Assembly (NCBI GenBank): GCA_027049035.1
Contig: JALTVI010000073.1
Location: 62,001 to 126,000 of the forward strand
Length of the DNA: 64,000 nucleotides
Direction of reading: 5' to 3'
Origin: Sulfurovum sp.
GTDB lineage: Bacteria; Campylobacterota; Campylobacteria; Campylobacterales; Sulfurovaceae
The notes under the pieces are model-generated. The model was given only the letters and a program-made list of their open reading frames with translations. It made no database searches and was not told the origin of the DNA. How positions within the stretch are numbered: position 1 is the first letter of the stretch; the number at the start of each line of letters is the position of its first letter. Made by a program: the position numbers and the translations under genes. Positions 55,690 through 62,482 of this stretch are shown one piece after another.

Positions 55690-56730
55690 ATGAATATAGC
55701 AATCCTCTTTGGCGGGTCGAGTTTTGAGCACGAGATCAGCATTGTCTCTGCAATCACGATGAAGAAGGTGCTCAAAAAGAGTACGTTGACATACATCTTC
55801 GTCGATGCCAACCGTGAATTCTGGCTGGTTGATACCGAAAAGATCAATTCCAAACTCTTTTCCTCCGGAGAGTACAAAAAAGGGAAGCAGCTTACACTGA
55901 AAAAGGGCGGTTTCTTTAGCGAGGGGATGTTCGGAAGCAAGCAGGTAGGCTTCGATGTGCTGCTCAACCTCATTCACGGGCGTGACGGAGAGGACGGCAA
56001 GGTCGCTTCGCTGATGGAGTTTTACGGCATTCCCTACATCTCGCCGCGTCTGGAGGCTTCGGCACTCTCCTACAACAAGCTCTACACGAAGTATCTGGCC
56101 GAGAGTCTTAGTGTCAAGACGGTTGCCTATGAGCACCTGCGCAAAAACGGTGAGCGTAAAATTTCCATGGCCTATCCGGTCATCGTCAAGCCGGTACGCC
56201 TTGGCAGCAGTATCGGGGTGAGTATCGTCAAGAGCGAGAGCGAGCTTGACTATGCACTCGATGTCGCATTCGAATTCGACAGAGATGTCATTGTCGAACC
56301 TTTCCTTGAAGGGGTCAAAGAGTACAATCAGGCAGGCTGCCTGACCGACGCGTGGGAGCTTTCTATTGTCGAAGAGCCGCACAAAGAGGAGTTCCTTGAC
56401 TTTGAAAAGAAGTATATGGACTTTGCACGCGACGCGCAGGTGCTTGCCGCAGATATCTCCGATGAGACCAGAGAGAAGATACGCGAAAGCTTCAAGAAAA
56501 TCTACGATCCGCTCTTTAGAGGCAGTATTATCCGCTGTGACTTCTTTGTAGTCGACGGCGAAGTGATGCTCAACGAGATCAATCCGATCCCCGGATCGAT
56601 GGCGAACTACCTCTTTGAGGACTTTGAAGGGATGCTTGGACGGCTTGCGAAGCACCTGCCAAAAGAGCCTGAAATCAAGATAGACTACAAGTATATTCAC
56701 TCTATCCAGCAGGCCAAGGGAAAGGCGTAG
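55690..56730 (+). CDS. ddl: D-alanine--D-alanine ligase
   Basis: 346 residues, ATP-grasp enzyme of peptidoglycan synthesis. LFGGSSFEHEISIVSA near residue 5, the phosphate loop LGSSIGVSIVKS near 175 and NEINPIPGSMANYLFE near 297. Start ATG after GGGTAGAG. It is the long Campylobacterota type. Confidence 0.95.
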   Translation: MNIAILFGGSSFEHEISIVSAITMKKVLKKSTLTYIFVDANREFWLVDTEKINSKLFSSGEYKKGKQLTLKKGGFFSEGMFGSKQVGFDVLLNLIHGRDGEDGKVASLMEFYGIPYISPRLEASALSYNKLYTKYLAESLSVKTVAYEHLRKNGERKISMAYPVIVKPVRLGSSIGVSIVKSESELDYALDVAFEFDRDVIVEPFLEGVKEYNQAGCLTDAWELSIVEEPHKEEFLDFEKKYMDFARDAQVLAADISDETREKIRESFKKIYDPLFRGSIIRCDFFVVDGEVMLNEINPIPGSMANYLFEDFEGMLGRLAKHLPKEPEIKIDYKYIHSIQQAKGKA

Positions 56731-56783
56731 AAAAAGCCTCTTTTTTGCGTTTAAATAGGAGTCTTTTTGTCCTATTAAAACGC
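56722..56783 (+). terminator. ddl terminator region
   Basis: AGGC...GCCT followed by CTTTTTT (56723-56746) is a short Rho-independent-type terminator overlapping the stop. A stronger 14-base stem follows: 56747-56760 with 56770-56783, one mismatch, loop GTCTTTTTG. Confidence 0.55.
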
Positions 56784-56830
56784 TCTCAAACCCCCATTTC
56801 ACCGTACTTTGCTACGATTTGACCACTTTT

Positions 56831-56908
56831 GTTAAAAATTATTTAACAAATGCCTTTTTTCTCCCATCTCTTTAAGCTTCATATGTGAAAAGTTAACCTA
56901 TAATTAAC
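56831..56908 (+). promoter_or_regulatory. ccoN promoter with two GTTAA-N7-TTAAC sites
   Basis: Site 1 GTTAA (56831-56835), seven bases, TTAAC (56843-56847). Site 2 GTTAA (56892-56896), seven bases, TTAAC (56904-56908). Their centres are 61 bases apart. Site 2 covers the likely -10 TATAAT (56899-56904), so bound protein there would repress. A further inverted repeat ATGTTGT / ACAACAT (56914-56935) lies in the leader. Confidence 0.6.
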
Positions 56909-56957
56909 GCTGAATGTTGTGATAAGATACAACATAAATTTTTACAAGGGGGTATGC

Positions 56958-58424
56958 ATGCAGTCAAACGCAGCATTGGAATACGATTATTCCGTAGCAA
57001 AATTGTTTACCTATACAACAATTTTGTTTGGATTTTTAGGTATGTTGATTGGTACGCTTATCGCGGCCCAGTTGGCATTTCCGGAACTGAACTACCTACT
57101 CGGTGAGTATGGTACGTTCTCAAGACTTAGACCACTTCACACGAACATTGTGATCTACGGATTTACACTGAGTGGTGTATGGGCGACTTTCTACTACTCA
57201 GGACAGAGAGTGCTGAAAGTCTCTATGGCGGAGTCGAAGTTTATCATGGCAGTGGGTAAGATCCACTTCTGGCTCTACTTCGTTGCGGCACTTGCAGCGG
57301 TAGTATCTCTGCTTCTTGGCTTTACTCAGTCAAAAGAGTATGCTCAGATGGAGTGGCCGTTTGATATTGTCGTTGTACTCATCTGGGTACTCTGGGGTAT
57401 CGCAATGTTCGGTCTTATCGGTATCAGAAGAGAAAAAGCACTCTACATCTCTATGTGGTACTACATCGCATGTTTCCTCGGTATCGCTATGCTTTACCTC
57501 TTCAACAACATGTCTGTACCGACATACTTCGTATCTGGAAATGTAGGTAACATCCTCCACTCTGTCTCTATGTACTCCGGTACAAACGACGCACTGGTTC
57601 AGTGGTGGTTTGGTCACAATGCAGTTGCATTCGGTTTTACTGTGCCTATCGTTGCGATGATCTACTACTTCCTGCCAAAAGAGTCTGGACAGGCGGTCTA
57701 CTCTTACAAACTCTCACTCCTCTCTTTCTGGGGTCTGATGTTCGTATACCTCTGGGCAGGTTCTCACCACCTTCTGTGGTCAACCGTTCCTGACTGGATG
57801 CAGACAATGGGTTCAGTATTCTCTGTTGTTCTTATTCTCCCGTCTTGGGGTTCAGCGATCAACATGCTCCTTACGATGAAGGGTGAGTGGAACCAGCTGA
57901 CTGAGAACCCACTGATCAAGTTCATGGTACTGGCATCTACATTCTATATGCTTTCAACACTTGAAGGACCGATCCAGGCGATTAAGTCAGTCAACGCGAT
58001 TGCACACTTCACTGACTGGATTCCAGGTCACGTTCACGACGGTGTTCTTGGTTGGGTTGTATTCATGATTATGGCTGCACTCTTCCACATGGCTCCAAGA
58101 ATGTTCAAAAGAGAGATCTACTCCAAGAAGCTTATGGAAGCACAGTTCTGGCTGCAGACAACTGCGGTTGTACTCTACTTCACCTCTATGTGGATTGCGG
58201 GTATCACTCAGGGTATGATGTGGAGAGCGGTAGACGAGTACGGTAACCTGATGTATTCATTCATCGATACTGTTACAGTACTTCACCCATACTATGCGAT
58301 CAGAGCACTTGCAGGGGTACTTTACCTGACAGGATTCCTGATGTTCGCTTACAACATGTTCAAGACTATGACTTCTTCCAGAGAGCTCTCTGAAGAACCA
58401 CAGTTTAGATCACCTATGGCATAA
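56958..58424 (+). CDS. ccoN: cbb3-type cytochrome c oxidase subunit I
   Basis: 488 residues, catalytic subunit of the high-affinity oxidase with haem b, haem b3 and CuB. Twelve helices; haem ligands in RPLHTNIVIYGF and PGHVHDGVLGW, CuB histidines in WFGHNAVAF and GSHHLLW, with the Tyr of VYLWAGSHH for the cbb3-type His-Tyr link. ATG at 56958 after AAGGGGG; an ATG four bases earlier is out of frame. First gene of the cco operon. Confidence 0.97.
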   Translation: MQSNAALEYDYSVAKLFTYTTILFGFLGMLIGTLIAAQLAFPELNYLLGEYGTFSRLRPLHTNIVIYGFTLSGVWATFYYSGQRVLKVSMAESKFIMAVGKIHFWLYFVAALAAVVSLLLGFTQSKEYAQMEWPFDIVVVLIWVLWGIAMFGLIGIRREKALYISMWYYIACFLGIAMLYLFNNMSVPTYFVSGNVGNILHSVSMYSGTNDALVQWWFGHNAVAFGFTVPIVAMIYYFLPKESGQAVYSYKLSLLSFWGLMFVYLWAGSHHLLWSTVPDWMQTMGSVFSVVLILPSWGSAINMLLTMKGEWNQLTENPLIKFMVLASTFYMLSTLEGPIQAIKSVNAIAHFTDWIPGHVHDGVLGWVVFMIMAALFHMAPRMFKREIYSKKLMEAQFWLQTTAVVLYFTSMWIAGITQGMMWRAVDEYGNLMYSFIDTVTVLHPYYAIRALAGVLYLTGFLMFAYNMFKTMTSSRELSEEPQFRSPMA

Positions 58425-58435
58425 GGAGGTAGGTT

Positions 58436-59125
58436 ATGTTTCATTGGTTAGAGAAAAATCCGTTCCTCTTTTCTGTAGGGGTATTCTTGGTTATCGCATT
58501 CGCAGGAATCATCGAGATCCTGCCAAACTTCGCAGAAGCTTCAAGACCGGTTCAGGGACTCCGCCCTTACACTGTGCTTGAGCTTGCGGGTAAAGAGATT
58601 TATAAAAAAGACAACTGTATCGCGTGTCACTCACAGCTGATTCGTCCGTTTAAAGCGGAAACTGACAGATACGGTCAGTATTCACTCTCTGGTGAGTACG
58701 CATACGACAGACCGTTCCTCTGGGGTTCAAAAAGAACCGGTCCGGATCTGCACCGTGTAGGAAACTACAGAACGACAGACTGGCATGAGAACCATATGTG
58801 GGAGCCGACTTCAGTTGTTCCGGGTTCCATCATGCCTGCGTACAAGCACCAGTTTACAAACATTGCCGATATCGAAACGGCATACGCTGAAGCGGTAACT
58901 GTCAAAAATGTATTCAATGTCCCTTACGGTGATGATATCAAACCAGGGAAAGCGGCATTTGAAGCCTATAAGCCAAAGATTCTTGCTGAAGCGAAAAAGA
59001 TCGCTGCAGACATGAAAAACAAGGATGTCAAGGATGCGGTAGCAGCAGGGAAAGTACCGGAAGTGGTAGCGCTCATCGCATACCTCAACAGCCTTGGATC
59101 AGACCGCTACGAGGCGAAAAAGTAA
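58436..59125 (+). CDS. ccoO: cbb3-type oxidase subunit II, monohaem cytochrome c
   Basis: 229 residues: N-terminal membrane anchor (about 8-30), haem c motif CIACH near residue 60, and axial Met in GSIMPAYKH near 140. It passes electrons from CcoP to CcoN. Strong AAGGAGGT binding site. CcoQ follows after 3 bases. Confidence 0.97.
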   Translation: MFHWLEKNPFLFSVGVFLVIAFAGIIEILPNFAEASRPVQGLRPYTVLELAGKEIYKKDNCIACHSQLIRPFKAETDRYGQYSLSGEYAYDRPFLWGSKRTGPDLHRVGNYRTTDWHENHMWEPTSVVPGSIMPAYKHQFTNIADIETAYAEAVTVKNVFNVPYGDDIKPGKAAFEAYKPKILAEAKKIAADMKNKDVKDAVAAGKVPEVVALIAYLNSLGSDRYEAKK

Positions 59126-59128
59126 CAG

Positions 59129-59347
59129 ATGGGCATTAGAGAACTACAGGGATATGCGAGTTTCTTTATGACCATTTTCCTGGTGGTGATGTTGTATGGG
59201 TACATCGTGTACCTCTACAGGAGTGAAAAAAAAGGGAAGAAGGATTACGAGAAGCTGGGGAAGATCGCGCTCGATGACGAGCTTGACTCTACTCCGATCA
59301 ATACTTCCGATCCACTTCCGACAGATAACAAGGAGCAGAACAAATGA
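59129..59347 (+). CDS. ccoQ: cbb3-type oxidase subunit CcoQ
   Basis: 72 residues: one membrane helix (about 10-30, FFMTIFLVVMLYGYIVYLY), then a charged tail. Position between ccoO and ccoP and the helix-plus-YRSEKKG pattern identify it. It stabilises the complex. The stop overlaps the ccoP start (ATGA). Confidence 0.88.
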   Translation: MGIRELQGYASFFMTIFLVVMLYGYIVYLYRSEKKGKKDYEKLGKIALDDELDSTPINTSDPLPTDNKEQNK

Positions 59348-60231
59348 ATGCATTAGTAATTAAGGCATTGGCATTTGCAGCGATACTGATTGTAGCTACA
59401 TTGGTCGTTGTAAAGCAGATGAATATCGACCTGAGTGACCCGATCAACGCAATCACCATGCTTGGTGCCGTAGCGATCGCGGTACTCGCATTTGGTGTCT
59501 CGGCGAAGTATATCGCTCAGATGAAGACAGACAAGGCTCAGGGTGAGCTGGCTGAAGAGAACTGGGACGGTATCGGTGAGTACAAAAACGAACTGCCTGC
59601 CGGTTGGGCATACTCGTTCCTGGGTACGCTGATCTGGGCACTCTGGTACTGGCAGTTCGGTTATCCTGTCAATGCGTACAGCCAGATAGGACAGTGGAAT
59701 GAAGAGGTAAAAGCCTACAACAAGAAGTTCGAAGAGGCGCACAAGACGACAGACAAGGCAACACTTAAAGAGATGGGTGAGTCTATCTTCCTCGTACAGT
59801 GTGCGCCTTGTCACGGAACAACCGGTGACGGTCTTTCCGGAAAGGCACAGGACTTTACCAAGCGTATGACAAAAGAGCAGATCCTCCACGTCATCAACAA
59901 CGGTCAGAACCAGCTTGGTTACCCAATGGGTGCAATGCCTCCGGGTATGGCTTCAGGCAAAGATGCCGAAGATATCGCGGCATGGATCGCCGGCGGTATG
60001 AAAGGTGAGCAGCCTGCAGCATTTGCAGCGTGTGCTTCATGTCACGGTGCTGACGGTAAAGGGAACAACGGTATGGCACCGAACCTTGCCGAGTATGACC
60101 TGACACTGGTAAGCCACGTACTTGAGCACGGTAAAAAGGGTATCATTGGTAGAATGCCTTCATTCAAGACAATGATCACGCCGGTTCAGGAAAAAGCGCT
60201 GACTGAGTACATTCAGTCTCTCAAAGAGTAA
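59344..60231 (+). CDS. ccoP: cbb3-type oxidase subunit III, dihaem cytochrome c
   Basis: 295 residues: two membrane helices (about 5-22 and 35-58, with a third hydrophobic stretch AYSFLGTLIWALWYW), then two cytochrome c domains with CAPCH near 150 and CASCH near 233. Axial Met candidates lie in GAMPPGM and GRMPSFK. Entry point for electrons from soluble cytochromes. Confidence 0.96.
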   Translation: MNALVIKALAFAAILIVATLVVVKQMNIDLSDPINAITMLGAVAIAVLAFGVSAKYIAQMKTDKAQGELAEENWDGIGEYKNELPAGWAYSFLGTLIWALWYWQFGYPVNAYSQIGQWNEEVKAYNKKFEEAHKTTDKATLKEMGESIFLVQCAPCHGTTGDGLSGKAQDFTKRMTKEQILHVINNGQNQLGYPMGAMPPGMASGKDAEDIAAWIAGGMKGEQPAAFAACASCHGADGKGNNGMAPNLAEYDLTLVSHVLEHGKKGIIGRMPSFKTMITPVQEKALTEYIQSLKE

Positions 60232-60241
60232 GGAGTAGACC

Positions 60242-60472
60242 ATGGCAGAAAATACAAACAGATCCGTATTTGGAATTAACGGTGTGACAGGAATGCTGAT
60301 TGCAACAGTCCTGTTGCTCTCCATTCTTGTCTTCCTGACAGTTTGGGGATTGAAAGTACAGCAGGGATCGGCACAGAAGCCGTACGATCCTACACCGATC
60401 GTTGGCAGCCTTGACAATGTCAAGATGATCAGCAAAGACAATGCGAAGTTCGCATTCCAAGATCCGAAATAA
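60242..60472 (+). CDS. DUF4006 family protein
   Basis: 76 residues, one membrane helix (about 15-38). Typical companion of cco operons in Campylobacterota, function unknown. Starts 10 bases after ccoP with AAGGAGTAG. Confidence 0.82.
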   Translation: MAENTNRSVFGINGVTGMLIATVLLLSILVFLTVWGLKVQQGSAQKPYDPTPIVGSLDNVKMISKDNAKFAFQDPK

Positions 60473-60485
60473 GAAAGGATAGAAC

Positions 60486-60587
60486 ATGATTTCAATTATG
60501 GACAAAGTACTTGGATGGCTGATGGTCGTTACTGCAGTCTACACTGCGTGGGCGGTATTGACACCAAACCACCTTTTTATAGGATAA
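60486..60587 (+). CDS. 33-residue membrane microprotein in the cco operon
   Basis: ATG at 60486 after AAAGGAT reads MISIMDKVLGWLMVVTAV and goes on for 15 residues to a TAA at 60587. One membrane helix (about 8-25) with a tryptophan-rich face. Gaps of 13 bases before and 3 bases after fit an operon gene. Perhaps a small oxidase subunit like other single-helix proteins of this kind; no homology known to me. Confidence 0.62.
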   Translation: MISIMDKVLGWLMVVTAVYTAWAVLTPNHLFIG

Positions 60588-60590
60588 CCT

Positions 60591-61220
60591 ATGACAAAAG
60601 CAGCAGCAAGGTTCGCCTTGCTTGCGTTGCTTCTTCCACTTCTTCTGAACGCAACCTCAATTTTAAAAAATGATCTGTTGAACGAAGCCGCTTCCCAATA
60701 CATCGAAAAGATGGGGAAAGAGCTCTCCGACAAAACGGGAGTACATGCGTACGTGGTCGCCACGAACGAACACTTTCCTCCCCGGTTCAACCTGGTAGCG
60801 TACAGTAAGAGGTATGAAGCCAATGCAAGCAAACCGTATGTGATGCTCATCTTCGCACCCAATGCGAAGCTGACCGTAAAATCCGATCAGCTTGGGCGTG
60901 TGGGGCTCATCCCCTCATCGGATGCAGTAAAGAAGATGTACAACAGGTCCGATGTGATGGATGCCACGATCGACGTTGTCGCTTCGGTGGATAAGAACAA
61001 GATAGAAGACAAACATGCCATAGGCATTGTGCAGGGATTCTCTGAACTTGCAGACGAGATAGCCGATGAAAAAGGCGTCAAGCTGGAGAGTACAATCAAA
61101 GAGAGCAGGCAGGGCATCTGGGTACTGCAGTGGATCGTTCTGGCCGGAGCGGTGCTGGTATTCTGGATGTTTATATTCAGACCACTATTTTCAAGGAAAA
61201 AACATGGCAAAGAAAAATAA
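60591..61220 (+). CDS. TPM-like membrane-anchored protein
   Basis: 209 residues: signal peptide or N-anchor (about 1-20), a periplasmic domain resembling TPM/DUF477 (about 25-170, with TGVHAYVVAT and an acidic segment), and a C-terminal helix (about 178-198) followed by basic KKHGKEK. TPM domains bind metal or have phosphatase activity; the role in oxidase assembly is a guess from location. Confidence 0.68.
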   Translation: MTKAAARFALLALLLPLLLNATSILKNDLLNEAASQYIEKMGKELSDKTGVHAYVVATNEHFPPRFNLVAYSKRYEANASKPYVMLIFAPNAKLTVKSDQLGRVGLIPSSDAVKKMYNRSDVMDATIDVVASVDKNKIEDKHAIGIVQGFSELADEIADEKGVKLESTIKESRQGIWVLQWIVLAGAVLVFWMFIFRPLFSRKKHGKEK

Positions 61221-61758
61221 GCAGACCTCCTACTGGCCCCATATGATTCTGGGTTTTCTGATTGTGGGAATCACGCTTAGCTACTGGACGGTCAAGTCGG
61301 CATCATCGGTACCAGTCCAGGAGACCGATGACTATATGATGAAGTATCAGCAGGCCGACTTGCATATCAATGACATTTTGGCGAAAAAGAAGCGTTTTGA
61401 CAGCAACTATGCCATCGCTATCGACGGTGTCAAAAAGGGAAAACTGGAGCTTGAACATGTCAAGCGTGCCAATGTCGAAGAGGTGGTGCTGCTTCAGAAA
61501 GGACCGAATACCTTTACCTACCGTGTCAACGATAAAAGCGGCAAGCCGGTGGAGGGTGTGAAAGTCTCTTTCCTGCTTACGAGACCGCACACGGACAAGG
61601 ATGATGTTTCTGTTAAAAATGTTCCGCTGAAAAACGGCGAATATGTGGTTGCAGATGTGAACATCACCAAGCCGGGACGTTACATTCTGCGTCTGAAAGC
61701 GGAAGTGGACAAAGATACTGTCGGCTACTCCGATCTTCCTGCCTACCTCAATCCGTAG
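61204..61758 (+). CDS. FixH-like protein
   Basis: 184 residues: one N-terminal helix (about 12-32) and a periplasmic beta-rich domain with NTFTYRVNDKSGKPVEGVKV, as in FixH/CcoH proteins needed for cbb3 oxidase assembly. ATG at 61204 overlaps the preceding gene by 17 bases; the frame is open further up but without the family start. Last gene of the cco unit. Confidence 0.8.
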   Translation: MAKKNKQTSYWPHMILGFLIVGITLSYWTVKSASSVPVQETDDYMMKYQQADLHINDILAKKKRFDSNYAIAIDGVKKGKLELEHVKRANVEEVVLLQKGPNTFTYRVNDKSGKPVEGVKVSFLLTRPHTDKDDVSVKNVPLKNGEYVVADVNITKPGRYILRLKAEVDKDTVGYSDLPAYLNP

Positions 61759-61802
61759 GCTCTTGGAGATCATTGGTGCGTGGTTGCGCACCATAGAGGT
61801 TT

Positions 61803-62246
61803 CTAGTACTCCTCCTCTTTAATGTGGCTCTTTGCCCATGTTTTAATCTCATCCCTCTGTGCTTTTGTCAGCTGCGCATCCTTATGAATGCTAAGGTACA
61901 TCGGCATCGGCATGCGGAAGTTGATGGTTTTGGCAATCCCTTTGTATATCTTTTGTTTTTTGGCTTCGTCATAGTTTCCCCACTCCTGAAAATTGGCCGC
62001 TTCGCGACCCTCTTTGATGTGGCTTTTGACCTCCAGAGAGACAGGAGAGATGTGTCCGTACCAGGGCATCTTCGTCTGGTAGGAGTGGCAGTCGTAGCAG
62101 GAGCGTTTGAGCATCGCCATAATCTTTTCGGGGGCCTTGATCTCTTTTGACGGATCGATATGTTTTGGCGGTTCGGGGATCTTGATCTGAATGAGCTGCA
62201 GCAGCAAGAATGCACCGAGTACCCAGAGGGCAAGTGTTTTGAACAT
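61803..62246 (-). CDS. haem-binding domain cytochrome c
   Basis: 147 residues: N-terminal membrane anchor or signal (about 5-22), one haem c motif SCYDCHSYQTKMPWY near residue 50, followed by GHISPVSLEVKSHIKEGRE, the pattern of the haem_bd family. Probably a periplasmic electron carrier. Converges on the cco unit. Confidence 0.85.
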   Translation of the reverse strand: MFKTLALWVLGAFLLLQLIQIKIPEPPKHIDPSKEIKAPEKIMAMLKRSCYDCHSYQTKMPWYGHISPVSLEVKSHIKEGREAANFQEWGNYDEAKKQKIYKGIAKTINFRMPMPMYLSIHKDAQLTKAQRDEIKTWAKSHIKEEEY

Positions 62247-62314
62247 GATAGTCCTTTTTTGCCGTGATTATACTCTTCTTATGTAAACGGGATTTGAGCT
62301 CTTCAAAAGGTATT

Positions 62315-62398
62315 GGTTTCACTCGATAGCTCTGGCAGGTGCAAACGGCATAGCCGCCCTACGGGTTGAGTGCACCTTTGTCGCCATCAAGTGAAACC
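62315..62398. other. cloverleaf-like nested hairpin in divergent spacer
   Basis: Outer GGTTTCACT (62315-62323) with AGTGAAACC (62390-62398). Middle AGGTGCA (62337-62343) with TGCACCT (62371-62377), helped by GGC/GCC (62334-62336, 62383-62385). Inside two small hairpins, CGGC-ATA-GCCG (62346-62356) and CCC/GGG (62357-62365). It lies between the starts of the cytochrome c and AddB-like genes. Not a tRNA and no riboswitch consensus recognised. Confidence 0.45.
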
Positions 62399-62447
62399 TT
62401 ACTGTTCTTTTGTCCATAAAAAAGATATGACAATTTGAAAGATCACT

Positions 62448-62475
62448 TTGCCAATTCCCTGGTGTGTGCTATACT
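62448..62475 (+). promoter_or_regulatory. promoter of the AddB-like gene
   Basis: TTGCCA (62448-62453), 16 bases, TATACT (62470-62475). The ATG at 62483 is only 7 bases after the -10, so a transcript from here would be leaderless or nearly so, and no ribosome binding site is seen. Confidence 0.5.
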
Positions 62476-62482
62476 CTCTTTT

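Noticed and set aside
56954-56956. ATG just before ccoN
   Set aside because: Out of frame with the oxidase; the ATG at 56958 gives the expected N-terminus.
62315-62398. tRNA, SRP RNA, integron attC site or known riboswitch
   Set aside because: No anticodon arm or T-loop consensus, no GGAAGG-type SRP loop, no attC core sites and no riboswitch consensus that I can recognise.
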